64,000 bases of DNA from Pezicula radicicola (lineage: Eukaryota > Ascomycota > Leotiomycetes > Helotiales > Dermateaceae): positions 1,300,893-1,364,892 of the forward strand of contig PDUO01000009.1 in NCBI GenBank assembly GCA_003008705.1, in the 5' to 3' direction. A model generated the notes under the pieces. The model worked only from the letters and a program-made list of their open reading frames with translations. It was not told the origin of the DNA and did no database searches. The number at the start of each line of letters is the position of its first letter. The first letter of the stretch is position 1. Position numbers and translations under genes: made by a program. Positions 1 to 11,660 of this stretch are shown piece after piece.

Positions 1-1799
1 AAATTTCTCAACTCAGTCCCTCAACTCCAAAAAGGCAAAACCAAAAAGAACAAAATCAATACAAAACAGCAAAACTGTCGAAACAGAAACCAGGCGTACT
101 GATTTTTTGTATTTGGCGGTAACCTCTTAAGAGGAGCTTTAGAAGCTTTGCTTTTACAACCATGGCAACTTAACCAACCCAGATTTCTGGTGTTAGTTAT
201 TGAGTGCAGCTGTAAGATAGGGGTGTCAAAGACCCTTACAGGTGCTAGCTCTCGGTTTGGCGATGGAAGGAATTTATTTATTGGGATTTATATAGCTATA
301 ACGCGCTAGATGAAATTTCAACACTAGCGGAAATTTCAAAATCATGTGAAATTCACTACCTGAATAATAATAATTTAGGAGGAGTCCGATTGACTATGAG
401 CATATCTCAAGAATCTGCATGAACTTGCTCACAAACTCACTTTACTCCTAAAAGTGAGGAGGTAAAGTATGCTTGGATTGGCATACTATTATCATGATTG
501 GAAACGTCTGGCCTTCTTTAAGAAAGCAAACTTTTGGCAGGAAAGCTAGTGTTTTGTGTATCTTGAAGAGGCGAAAGAGGCATTGAGGCCTTGCTTTGCT
601 AGTAATCGCTACTCATGTTTCGTAACAAAAAGTCCAAGTGGATCCTTTTAACCTTTATTCTACGTTATTTAATAGTTCTTTTTTTCCTCTACTCGGAGCT
701 TGAAGAGTTTAATAAGGTTATTTCCTAGCTCGACTTACACAGTGATGGAATTGAGTCAAGCGAGGGAGAAGTATAACCAGTTACGTGATAGACAAGTAAG
801 ATGTTACATCCACAACCTCAAACGGTAACAGCACCGCTCTGTCTTAAATAGGTACTTGATAACTTGAATAACACACAGGCCATGCACTAGCAAAACAGGA
901 AGTTCTGTTCACAACCAAGTAAAGTACAAAAAATCCTCTACTAATGATTACAATGGCATAACAGGATAAAATACTTCTTTCATACCAGCTAACCAAAATC
1001 AACAATCTCAAACAACTAAAAATTGCAAAGATTAGAGTAGTAACGAACTAACACAATTAAGAAATTTCCTGTAACGCTAAGCAAGAACGTATAATGACCA
1101 CACATAAGAGAAATTGGGATAGTACTCGAAACTAAAATCCCTCTTTCGATTCTCTCTAACCCCGACTTTAGTACACCCGACGAAGTTAGACTACCTAACT
1201 TAAGCAAGAGAACATCTTAACATCAAGCTACTTTATACTTTTCAGCGAATTCATTCCACTCTACCCAATACTATCAATCATATTAGTTGCACAAAAACAC
1301 ACCGCCAACTCCTTACTAATTAACACCACCCTCCACCCCACTCCCGGCACCTCCATCCCCGTCTCAAATCCCTCCCCTTCACCAGATGACCACCAGACCA
1401 GACCACTCCTCTCCTCGAAATCCCGGTTCCCATCCCCATCCCATCCTCGAATTCCCTTATCCTAACATCTATAGGTCCAAAATCACAAGAACCTAATAGT
1501 AAAACAGAAAACAAGATCCCGGTAACTGGAGCCACTTGTCACGCAGTACGCAAGATCAAACAAACCAACACCAGCACTCACTGTACCACCAACACACATT
1601 AGCAAAGCTTAGCAAGCACCGAATCCACGTCTAAAGTCCAAATGGGATTTGTTGCATACCTTACCTATTCGTACGCGCATTGCATAAAAATACGCTTTAC
1701 TCGGGGCGTCTGCTTACTGTATAAAATAATCTGCTATTACAGTATCGAAAGACTACCGGTGTGAATACCCGCCGTCACGCTATCTACTGCGTACTCTAC
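1..1799. other. gene-free A/T-rich stretch
   Basis: No reading frame here has the length, codon look or family resemblance of a gene. The sequence is A/T-rich with scattered short inverted motifs. It may be decayed transposon or intergenic DNA; I cannot assign it. Confidence 0.5.
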
Positions 1800-2082
1800 T
1801 TACGAACCGGTAGACAAAAGTCCGTGTTTTACAGGCCATTTTGCTAAGAAAGGTAAGCCTCAAGAAATTTTCAACTTCGTTAATACTTTACTAAATTTTA
1901 TACAACTAAGATATAAAACAATTTAACTTATTTATCTACTAAGTTCTAGAATTTTTAAGTAATAATAATTCGTAGTTGATTTATACTATTATAATCAAAT
2001 AATAGACTTTGTGTTTCTGGCGCCTGAAAATACCCTAAAATTGCCCTGTAAAACACAGACTTTTGTCACCCGGTTCGTTACC
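1800..2082. mobile_element. MITE-like element with terminal inverted repeats
   Basis: The left end (about 1800-1843) and the reverse complement of the right end (about 2037-2082) align over roughly 42-45 bases with only a few mismatches. Both contain ACGAACCGG, then GACAAAAGTC, then GTGTTTTACAGG in the same spacing. Between them lie about 190 bases of very A/T-rich DNA with no coding capacity. Size, inverted ends and lack of coding fit a miniature inverted-repeat transposable element or a decayed Tc1/mariner or pogo-type element. Exact ends and target-site duplication are not resolved. The internal TpA-rich part could reflect mild RIP. Confidence 0.5.
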
Positions 2083-3280
2083 GTATCCCACCACTCCCAG
2101 TGTTCCCAACATCCCGTTCTTGCCCTGTTCATTACACGAGCCAACAAGCGAACAGCGAACAGCGAGCACCACCGCTGAAAATGACGGCATCGTACAGCCA
2201 TCCATCAGAACACTCCGAATCCTCTCTCTGTACGAAGTACGAGTACCAGAGCAAAGCTCAACCGTTTGACCACTTCTATTGTATGCAGTATAATCCGAAA
2301 AACCGCGATATCGTATTAATAGGAATCTAACAAAGAGCATATCATTCATATCATTTCTTCATTATTGAACCCCCACCTTCCCCCCCCAAATACAAGCATT
2401 TGGCAAGATTGCCTCATCCCGCCCTCGCCTCCCATCCGTGCACCCAAAACAGGGCCCAGTCCAGAACGAACTAAAATTTCCAACGAACCCCTCTTTACGA
2501 TGTGGGATCCTCACCGCCACTCAAGAGACCGCTTGCAAGCAAGTGCGAGGTGTTGAGTCGTCATCTCCGCCGACCTCCTTACAAACCGCCCAAAGATAGA
2601 GACAGAAAAGGGCCCAACTAAACCAAACTAAACCAAACTAAAAATGAAAGAAAATGAGAGGAGAACTTCCGTATTATCCATGAACCTTATCCTGATCCAT
2701 ATGCATTCCCAAATAAACCCACAATCCTACCCCAAAATTCAAACTAATGTACGATAACGTCCCTCCCCCGTACCATCGTGTACTAGGATATCAGTGTTTC
2801 GTGAAACGCTTCGAATCGGGAACTATGGTGATCGCCTTCCGTAGCGAGCGTGCTAATAAGGTGGGACGAAGCGGCGACGAAAGGATACAAGCGTTGCGTT
2901 CGAGAGCAGGTCACTTGCATTTGTATCCACTTCAATAGCGGGGAGCTGTCACAGTATGGTAAATCAGTTATTGGGTCCTTTATTAAGAAACTCATTGCTT
3001 GCTGGTTTGCTTTGGATGGAAAAAAAAGTCTATCTCTCTCTGTCTTTCTGAAATGAAATAAAACCCCAAGGATGACAAAGTACAACAATGAACGAAGGAA
3101 GATGCAGCAGCAGCGGTTCGTAAAGCGTAAATCTTTTGGTTCGTGAAGTCATAAAAATGCGCGCATGAACTTCATGACCTTCGTGACCCATAAATCCGTG
3201 AGACTCGTGGATCGAGAAGCAGTAGCAGCGACTCCGTGAGAAGCCGAAAGACTTGATGGACTACAAATGATGAAGACCTC
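2083..3280. other. intergenic, downstream of the DUF3824 gene
   Basis: No gene seen. A short repeat of the 8-base unit AAACTAAACC type lies near 2617-2642. The stretch 3100-3280 is probably the 3' untranslated region of the minus-strand gene that ends at 3281. Confidence 0.4.
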
Positions 3281-5641
3281 CTATCTTCCCTCATAGTAGC
3301 CCACAGGTGGAGCTGGCAGAACTGATGTTGCGTATGGGTTGTCGTCGATGTAACGAGGCCCAACATCATACCGAGAACCATTCGAGATGCGTCGGTCATC
3401 TCGGTCATCTCGGTCATCTCGGTCATCTCTACGTCTTCCACCACCTCTACTGTTCTTCTCCTGCTGCTTGATGCGTTCGAGACGCTTCAGATGACGCTCC
3501 TCTTTCTTTTCATTGAACTCTCGGCATTCCTTGCGCATCTCGTTGGCCTCCTTGATTTCTGAGATGGCGCCCTTGATACCAAGTGCTGCAATGCCGACAG
3601 AAGCTGCGTCTTGCAATGTAGCCTTCGCCTTGAGTTTTCTTGCTTCTTCTGGAGTCATCTCGCCTTCCTGAACCGCCTTGTGCCTTGCATCTCGCTTCTC
3701 CATACTTGAATAGATATTGTGTGCAGCATGAATAGTGGCAACAGTAGCCAAACCAGCTGTAAGAAGTTGCTTACCTTTCATCTTCTTGATCCGCTTCTCA
3801 TCTCCGGAAGACGAACCTAAACTGCTATCCGAATCAGACTCTGGCATTTTTCCTTCAGCGATACGCTTATTCTTACGTCCATCCCTTTCTCGGGCACTTC
3901 GCCCTCCTCCTCTGGCTGATCCAATGTTGCTTGAGCGCGAATCGGCGTAACGTGGATCTCCGTAAGGATCGTCTCTGGCGTAATCAGAATCGCGGGAACG
4001 TCTCGGTGGTGAGTATCCATCGTCGGAGCCTCTTCGACGTGACTTGCGAGAGACATGAGTCTCTTCAACCTCACGTGTACCATCACGGTGTCGATGTTCA
4101 CGCACCTCGTGGTCAGTTGCCTCTCCTAGACCAATGGCAGCTAACCCTTTTCTTGCAAAATCCGTAACACTCTTGCTTCGCGAGCGATTCTTACGATCAC
4201 GTCTTGGCGGCGATGGGCTCCGACTGTCATAAGAATCGTAGCTATCTCTGCGTCGATGACTACCAGCACCTCGCGACCGAGAGCGAGATCTGTCCAACAG
4301 CTTCTTTCCAGCAAGGGCACCTAACCCTGCAGTGGCGAGCGCAGCCAGACCGGTTCCTCCACCTCCACCTCCACCACCAGGCCCTCTGGAACGGGAACGG
4401 GAGCGGGATCTTGATTTTAGAGAGCGACCATCCTCTTCTGCAGCCACTTCACTTCTTGAACCGTTGATGAGACGATTACCAGCAAGACCTCCAACAACAG
4501 CCTCGAGAATATGGCGCTTTGATTTGTGGTCAGGGTTGCGATCGGCTGCAGCATCGATACCACCAGCTCCGATGGCAGCTGTGAGAATGCGCTTGCCTTT
4601 AGGTCCACCCCATCCACCAGGCTCATTTCGGACTCGGAAGGCTTCGGTAGCACCAGCAAGCAGAGCAGCTTTGGCGGCTTGTTGGAATTTTGCTGTGCCA
4701 TCAGATGGGCCCTTGCTTCGCGACCTACGAGACCTTCCAGATTTTGTCGATTTGTAGGATTTGTCTGAATAGTAACTGTCGGCACTACCACGTCGACTGC
4801 GTCGACCTTTGCTACCACCAGCTGCCTTTGCAGCGGCTCCCAAGCCGGCAAGTCCAAGAGCACCTTCTACGATCGACTTGCGTCTGCTCTTTGATCGTTT
4901 AGGTCTGTCGTCCTCCTCGTCTGTTGATATGTATTCTGCGACTTCTCCATTCCGTCCTTGGGTGGCGGCATATGTCTTGACTTTCTCTCCATACTTATCA
5001 CTGTGCTTAGCATAGAGTTCAGCGCCTTCGTAGCCTGCAAATGCACCAGCTGCACCTAAAGCTGCCGTGCCAAGAGCATTTCTTTCAATCGGGCGACCAT
5101 CAGCTTGTCTGCGATCCCACAACTCTTTACCACCTACAGCCAGCGCTGCGCCACCCACAGCTGCAATAATTTTCTGGTTTCGCGAGAGAGAACGACGGCG
5201 TTGTACGGTCTTTTTCTCCACAACACGGCTTTGCCGTCCATAATCAATATCATTGTAAGACCGTCGCGGGTCGCCAAGATAAACATCGTTATATCGTGAA
5301 TCGCGCTCAACGGATCGAGAACGAAACGGACCGTACCGATCGTCTCGAACCATGGTACGCTGCTTGACGTATGCTCCGGAACCGGCGGGTGGTGGAAAGT
5401 CTCGTCTGACTTCTTCGATGGAAAGATCGCTATCCTCACGGCGAGGAGCTCGAACGATGTCAGTTTGTCGAGAGTACTGCGGCTCTGGTGCTACGGGAAC
5501 AGAAGGCTTTCCTCGAATGAAGGTCTCTTGAGTTTCGACGTATCGTGGTTCGCGATCATCTCTTCGGTCTCTATCATGGTGGTGTCTGTGACGTCGTTCT
5601 CGACCATCGTCGACGACCTCGTAACTTTCGTAGACCGACAT
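3281..5641 (-). CDS. DUF3824-domain, glycine-zipper/RS-rich protein
   Basis: A single uninterrupted frame of 786 residues. The N-terminus is His/Arg/Asp-rich. After about residue 150 come repeated modules in which an Arg/Ser stretch precedes a small-residue helix, for example IIAAVGGAALAVGGKELWDRR, ALGLAGLGAAAKAAG, and TGLAALATAGLGALAGKKLLDRS. This alternation is the hallmark of the fungal DUF3824 family. The Gly/Ala helices resemble glycine zippers, so membrane association or oligomerisation is possible, but the role is unknown. A polyglycine run sits mid-protein, and near the C-terminus a 9-base repeat (3396-3430) encodes DDR repeats next to a charged coiled-coil-like segment. No signal peptide. 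The start is the first ATG of the frame and matches the usual family opening (MSVYESYEVV). Family assignment is firm, function is not. Confidence 0.85.
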   Translation of the reverse strand: MSVYESYEVVDDGRERRHRHHHDRDRRDDREPRYVETQETFIRGKPSVPVAPEPQYSRQTDIVRAPRREDSDLSIEEVRRDFPPPAGSGAYVKQRTMVRDDRYGPFRSRSVERDSRYNDVYLGDPRRSYNDIDYGRQSRVVEKKTVQRRRSLSRNQKIIAAVGGAALAVGGKELWDRRQADGRPIERNALGTAALGAAGAFAGYEGAELYAKHSDKYGEKVKTYAATQGRNGEVAEYISTDEEDDRPKRSKSRRKSIVEGALGLAGLGAAAKAAGGSKGRRSRRGSADSYYSDKSYKSTKSGRSRRSRSKGPSDGTAKFQQAAKAALLAGATEAFRVRNEPGGWGGPKGKRILTAAIGAGGIDAAADRNPDHKSKRHILEAVVGGLAGNRLINGSRSEVAAEEDGRSLKSRSRSRSRSRGPGGGGGGGGTGLAALATAGLGALAGKKLLDRSRSRSRGAGSHRRRDSYDSYDSRSPSPPRRDRKNRSRSKSVTDFARKGLAAIGLGEATDHEVREHRHRDGTREVEETHVSRKSRRRGSDDGYSPPRRSRDSDYARDDPYGDPRYADSRSSNIGSARGGGRSARERDGRKNKRIAEGKMPESDSDSSLGSSSGDEKRIKKMKGKQLLTAGLATVATIHAAHNIYSSMEKRDARHKAVQEGEMTPEEARKLKAKATLQDAASVGIAALGIKGAISEIKEANEMRKECREFNEKKEERHLKRLERIKQQEKNSRGGGRRRDDRDDRDDRDDRRISNGSRYDVGPRYIDDNPYATSVLPAPPVGYYEGR

Positions 5642-8104
5642 GATGGCGGCTGTTGAGAAAGGTCAGTCTGCGATGGAGTGACGTTCGCTCTTGCCGAGAA
5701 GACGTTCAGCGTCGAGATATTAGAAATTTGAGTTTGGGTATCAACCTTAATGAGGTATGAGGTGATGTTTCGTGATAAACGTAGTTTGTTGTAACCTTTT
5801 TCTGAATTTGAGCTTGTGAGGTTTGTAGTTACAGTTCGTAAATTTGTTGATGTCCGGATGACGGAATTTCTAAGAGGGACAATCGATAGTGAATGAGGTT
5901 TTGGGCTGAGTGGGGAAGTCGGTGTAGTGAGCCTGTTAGGATGGACCTTGAAGGTGGCTGGCACTCGCTGCCCAGCTGCCAAACAAAACAGCAGCGAGCC
6001 CAGCGTACAAGGATGAGTTCATGCGCACAATCCACAAAAGCCTCGATTCCTCGAGCTCTGCTTGGAGGAGATCTTTCGGGCGAGGGCACACCGAATGGCA
6101 AAGAATCAAAGCATGCACAATGATGCTAGTCTTCAGCAGTTCACGCACTTCACGCAAGGCAGAGTTCCTCATAGCCCCCAAAATGTGTAAAACTTATAAC
6201 CTGCCTTCCAGACGGTATTGCAAGATTTTCAGGGTCTTTTCTGAGAGCAGATGTAGGGGACTTCTGCTGTTGTTGGGCTGGCACGTCATCAACCTGGCGG
6301 GGTATATTTGGGCTCTGTTATTTTGCCATCCTCTGATGCCCATTAATTTCACCTCTGACAAACAGCTGTACCTGTTCTTCCGACTAGGTGAGCCTTGCGT
6401 CGTTGCCGCAAAGATGAGATCGATCGATAACGGACAGCGCCGAAACGTGTGCACTTGTAGAACTTCTTCTGCTGCGCCTCGAGGTGGTCGGCTGGTCAAA
6501 CTGTACCTTACCTTTCTCACTTGCATACACTAACCAATCCGTTCAAGACACCGGCACATGGCTGTTTGTCTGCTCAAAGATCACACGTTTTACAGGAAAT
6601 TGGTAGAAGTTGTGCGAAATCCTGAATCCGGATATTGAATCCTGATCATAACCGTCTTTCTTGCAAGTAATGAGGGGCAATTATTGATGACGTCGTTTAG
6701 AAAGGTGGGCTGATATTCTTCGAGCACGATTATTATTAGAATCTACCAAATGTCACATGACCAGAAAGCAATACTAGGTACTTTCGTATGGGAGTACTTC
6801 GTACTCTGTACTCGAATGAATATTCAACATTTTCCTAATGATGCTTCGGAAATTCGAGTAAAAGCCCCCCTTCACTAAAAACTTGCCACCAACTATGCTG
6901 CCTAACTAGCAAACAGCTTTCATGCAGACCGAGATGGCTTGGCCAATTCCGACAAACAACAATTGGTAGCTGCTCGTCTCCACCGCTGCCTTGCCTTGAC
7001 ACAGCCTCGATACTCGCCCGACGCAGACTTCACTGTCCTGAATGAGGTGTCAGCATAACACACAGTGGTCAAAATGGTTGAGGAAAAAGACTTGAGTCTG
7101 TACAACAAATACGACTGATCAACACCACGTTTTCACGCACGCATTAAACAAGAAAGCACTCCTTATCGTTATCATCCTGCCTCTGTTGATCTCTCTGAAT
7201 ACAGAAACTCATTCAATCTGTCTTCTGACTTTACAATCGCGATTTGGAGAGGCAACTATCTCCTGTAGCCTTGTCCATACCCCACTTGGAAATTATTCAA
7301 AACTTCCAGAAGGTATCTACATGACCTTCAAGTGATGACAGCGATCTTGCAATGAATCTTTTGTAAAAGCTAGGAGGTACGGAAAACAATGTCGAAGGCT
7401 GGATAAAGGTCAGGCTCTCGGCTGCTCGACGCATATCCTCAAAAGGGCTAAGAACTCACTGGAAAGATTGAATGGATAGGACCCAAGTTTGAGAAATGAG
7501 ATCTAGCATTTCACGACGACTTGAGAGAGAATATGAGATGTCTTCGTAAGACTTGTCTGGGTCGTCCCGCGTTCTCGCTTCATTGCCAACCACAACGTCT
7601 AGACCTCATCGCTATGATAGCAACACTTTCCCAGTTTCCCAGTCTTTTCGAACCATTCCACCAGAAGTACGAAATATTGCGTGCAAACAACTCCCACAAG
7701 TAACGAGGCATCTACAAGCATTATTCCATGGTTTCTTTGCGTATCTTTCCTCGAACAGTTAAAGAGATTTCATTCTAGTGGTTGTTATTGGCTTCCTGTC
7801 GTTGTTTCTTTTTTATAGGGGTTTTTGTACAAATGTGTACCTTGAAATCACCCCGGCCTTGATCTCGCAATCTGCAGATGAATATGACGGCAGGAGAAGT
7901 TCAAAAGGCTCCAGACCTGAAGTGAGGTAGAACCTTGGAAGATGTTTAGGGGGAGCTTTAGAAGACCTTTAAATCGTGGTGGGGTTTCACTACCATTGCT
8001 CTTACTGCGTTCATCTCTATAAGTCATAATACCTAATATCATAATCCTCCCTTGTATTCCTCCTTGGCAAGCAACAGCTCCAAATACCTGAATCCTACCT
8101 CAAG
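5642..8104. other. 2.5 kb gene-free region
   Basis: Only short unconvincing frames occur. The longest (6021-6533, plus strand) has no domain, no plausible promoter context and biased composition. The left few hundred bases are probably the promoter and 5' leader of the DUF3824 gene. Confidence 0.45.
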
Positions 8105-8955
8105 ATGTTATCCAGCACCAGTACCATCCTAGCCCTATCCCTCCTCCTTTTACCAGCCCTCACCCAAACAACAACAATAGACACCTCCCCCAATTCTCAT
8201 CCGCAGCCTCTGAGCTAATCTCTAAATACATCCCCACATCAATCCTCGCCTCCTTCGAATCAGCAATCAGTTCAGCCGCAGACGCAGCCTCCGTATCCGG
8301 GGATGCAAAATCCCTCCTCTATTCCGCATTGCTAGAACCTAGTATACCAAATTGGTTCGCATCAGCAGTTCCAACAGGTTGGAATACTCAAATTGCTGCT
8401 TTGGAAGGAGGTATAAATGCTTTACGGACTACTTTGGTGGCTGCTTCAGCTTCTTCTTCGGAAGGAAGTAGTACACCAGTTGTTATTGCAGTCACAACTA
8501 CAGATTCAGCTGGTAGCACAATTACAACGAGTGTAACTTCTTCTAGTTTGGAGTCAGTCAGTTCAACAGGCTCTAGTAGTGATAGCGGTACAATCACAAC
8601 GTAAGATCTTCCTCTCCATCAACCAATCAATCAACTCTCAACACCCTAACAACAGCTTCAAACTAAACAAAACATCTCCACAGAACCGCAACAACAACAG
8701 ATCACCCTCTCTCAGGCGCAGGCAGCACCGCATCATCTCTAACAACGAAAGTCGTCTCAGGCATCACATCAGTTCTTACCGTGGCGGTTAGTGGAGCAAC
8801 TAGTGTAGCGAGTGGAGCGAAGAGTGTTGGAAGTAGTCTTGCGAGCGCGGCTACGGGGTCGACTTCTTCTTCTAGTGGTGGTGCTGCGATTCCCACTGCT
8901 GTGTCGGGCTGCCGCTGGCGTTCTTGGGATTGTTGGGTTGATGCTTGCCTTGTAG
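8105..8955 (+). pseudogene. small secreted Ser/Thr-rich GPI-type protein, frameshifted twice
   Basis: The ATG at 8105 opens a clear signal peptide (MLSSTSTILALSLLLLPALT), but this frame stops after 38 codons. The following 140 or so codons are open one frame away, with no in-frame stop, and read as a typical small secreted domain with PNWF and a Ser/Thr-rich tail. The switch occurs at or near the C5 run at 8187-8191, as if one base were missing. An intron (8601-8683, GTAAGA...ACAG) joins this frame to a second Ser/Thr-rich exon. The hydrophobic GPI-type tail ending in LGIVGLMLAL then lies in yet another frame, shifted at a GGG near 8906-8908, as if one base were extra; its stop is at 8953-8955. 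Read as it stands, exon 2 stays open to 9005 with a Trp/Cys-rich nonsense tail. Either this is a recent pseudogene or the assembly has two homopolymer errors. Likely a cell-wall or plasma-membrane surface protein; no known domain recognised. Confidence 0.5.
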
Positions 8956-9207
8956 AAGTGATTTGTTTGGTTTGCTTGACTTGGGAGAAATATTCTTATG
9001 GTTAATGCGTAATGCCGTTATGTCGTTATGTCTGAATGAAATGATCTACTGTCTTATCACTGTTTAGCCCTGGCAAAATCCAATTTGGATAGTCCTGCAG
9101 GCTTGAAAATGTGACAAAGGTCCCTTGATACAAGGGTATTTTACATTGTGACGTTAAATTTACAACACAAATTGAGGGTATCAACTTTTTTCACTTGCTA
9201 GAAGCCC

Positions 9208-11302
9208 TTAAGCTCCACTCGCACCGTCTCCTGTAATCGTTCCACCAGACTGCTTCCATGATTGAGCCATAGCCAGGAAGTTTGATAACTTCGCCGTAGC
9301 CTGGTCGTCGGCTGGGAAGACATAATCGATATACTCCTCGTAAGTATCGTCGTCCATCTTGCGTCTTCTCTTCGTCTTGCGAGGCATTTGTTTCTGCACC
9401 TTCTCGATATCCTCCTCAGAGCCGTGCGTCCTCTCGAACGATAACCATGCGTTGAGTAATGTGACTCTCTGTAAAATAATTAGCATCATGGATTTTGACG
9501 AACGAGGGATGAAGTCCACATACCTCTTCTTTGAGCTCTTTGTCTTTCATGCTCTTGAGAGCTCGCTCAAATATCTTTCTTGCTCGAGTCTTTGCCAGCT
9601 CACTAACAGGTTTCTCTTCCTCCTCATCTTCCTCTTCATCATCATCTGGAACATTAATCTCGAAATGGGCATAACTGATCCAGACCTTGACATGATCAGT
9701 CTTGTCTAGCAATCGCTCATATAGCTGTCTGGTCCGTTCGTATTCCCCTTCTTCTTCCTCGAAATCGATGTACGCTTTCCACAGCAATTCTGGCATATCC
9801 AGTTGCTGATCAGTAGCGAGTTCAAAGATAGCCCGAGCACGCTCAATATCGTCAAGAGCTCTCTCTAACTCAGCAAATTCAATCCACGCTTGACAGTTTG
9901 CCGGATTCCATTCGAGGTGCTTCTCATACAACGTTCGACATCGTACGAACTCGAATAGTTTCTTCTCTAGTGCAATATAGCCCTTGAAAAGCTTGTCTTT
10001 AGGACACATGCCAATAGCCTGGCCAAGTGTCTTTCTGGCGGCAGGAAGTTGTTGCTGGCGGATTTCGAATTGGGCCTTCATGAGCCATATTTTGGCAAAT
10101 GTAAACTTTTTGTGGGGTACCAATTTCAGACACTCCTGGTAAATCTGCCTAGCACGATCAATGTCTTTTGAATCCATCTCCTCCCAAAGTGCGTAGAAAA
10201 TCCATAGGTAAATATACCGTCTCCAGTGTCGTTTCTCCTGGGTTGGAGGTATTTGGGCAATTGCCCTCTCGTAGACGTCTCTCACACGATCAACATCGCC
10301 AGAAGTTTCTTCCAGGCGTGCATAATCAAACCACACATCGTAATTCTTTGGATTCTCCTTGATCTGTTCCTCGTATTGGACTCGCCGTTTCGATAGAATG
10401 ACATCCTCTACACCTTCTCGATCGCCAAACTGCTTCTCGAAAGTTGTGTAGGCTTTGTGCAGAGAAACCGATTTTGATCTGGCTAGCCGATCCAGGGCAT
10501 ACTTATAGATGGCTCTGGCTCGCTCGTACTCCTTCAGCTTGGCTTCGTATCTTGCATACTCAATAAAGAGGCGCTCGTCCATAAAATCATCACCCAAGGC
10601 TTCGACAGCAGTTCCGAAAACTTCCCTTACTAGATCACTGGTACCATACTCCTCCTCAAACCTAGCCCATTTGATCCAATTTCTCGGTTCTGGATGCACC
10701 ATGGTAAACCTCTGGAAAATCTCCCGAGCTCTCTGAAACTCGCCATACTTCTTCTCCATCTTGATATAACTGCTCCATGCTGCCTCGTCAGGCTCCCAAG
10801 ACAGCCAACGCTCAAAGACCTGGCGTGTACCTGGGATGTTGCCAAGCATCTGCTCCATATACACATATTTGTACCATAGCTTGTCGACTCTAGGTAGAAT
10901 CGTGACTGCGCGGTCCAACAAATTCCGAGCGTGATTTATATTCCTCGTCTTCATCTCTGCCTCGATATACCGGATCCATAATGTCACGGACGTAGCATCC
11001 ACATCTAAAGCACGCTCAAAGATCGATCGAGCGCGTTTGAATTCCTTCTGTTCAAGTTCCCATTGTGCATATCTCATCCAATTGTTCATATTAATCCTGT
11101 TCCGCTGACAGTAAGACTCGAACTCACTCCGCTTCCTGCCTTGGAACTCATGGAGCTCTTCGAGATCAGCAAACCGCTGAGTAGGTGCTTGCAGACCTGG
11201 TTCCTGGCGATCTACAGCTTCTCGAAGAAGCTGCTCAGCGGATATTTGAATCGCGCTGGGCGCCTTATTCTTGACCCTGGGAGGGCCGCGAGCTGACTCC
11301 AT
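9208..11302 (-). CDS. clf1: pre-mRNA splicing factor Clf1/Crooked neck (Syf3)
   Basis: Two exons (9524-11302 and 9208-9468) with a 55-bp intron give 679 residues, the usual length of the family. The protein is an array of HAT (half-a-TPR) repeats with the recurring pattern W-x-x-Y/F...R-A-R-x-I/V-F/Y-E-R-A, from about residue 60 to 600, followed by a charged acidic segment and a basic C-terminus. Clf1/Crn is the scaffold of the Prp19-associated (NTC) complex that activates the spliceosome in the nucleus. The start at 11302 ([16 protein letters not shown]) matches the family N-terminus; 50 codons lie open upstream but are unlike it. Convergent with the broken secreted-protein gene and divergent from the Gir2 gene, with 358 bases between start codons. 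Confidence 0.93.
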
Positions 11303-11660
11303 GATGAAGGATGATTTGAATGTGGTAGAGAGTAGTGATAGCTGAGAGTATTGAACGCGTCGAGATGTCAGACCTCTAGATAAATCTACACACGCAGAGG
11401 ATGCTCGATAGAGAAGGTCGCAATGTTGCGGAGACTGCCAGGAGTTGCACAAAAGCTCCTTGATGGCGAGGCTGGCAGGTGTTGCTTTGAAGTCGAACTT
11501 TTTGATGCGACCTCCCCTGATTCGCTGGAGCTATTTAGAAAGTTGCAGGATTGCTTTATCGAGACTAGCGTCCACTCCACTCACCCCGCGAATCCAGCGA
11601 TGAAATTGTTACTCGAGCGCGCGAATCTTGTCGGAAAAGGATGCTTGGTATCCTTTCAAA
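11303..11660. promoter_or_regulatory. divergent promoter between Clf1 and Gir2 genes
   Basis: The 358 bases separate two start codons that point apart, so both promoters must lie here or overlap the neighbouring 5' ends. I see no obvious TATA box or named site. Confidence 0.45.

Noticed and set aside
3817..5982. Many open frames of 60-160 codons antisense or out of frame to the DUF3824 gene
   Set aside because: Shadows of its biased Arg/Ser codons; no start context or family resemblance.
6021..6533. 170-codon plus-strand frame
   Set aside because: No domain, irregular composition, antisense frame of similar length; not supported as a gene.
11303..11452. 50-codon upstream extension of Clf1
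   Set aside because: The conserved N-terminus starts at 11302; the extension is unlike the family and lies in the shared promoter.
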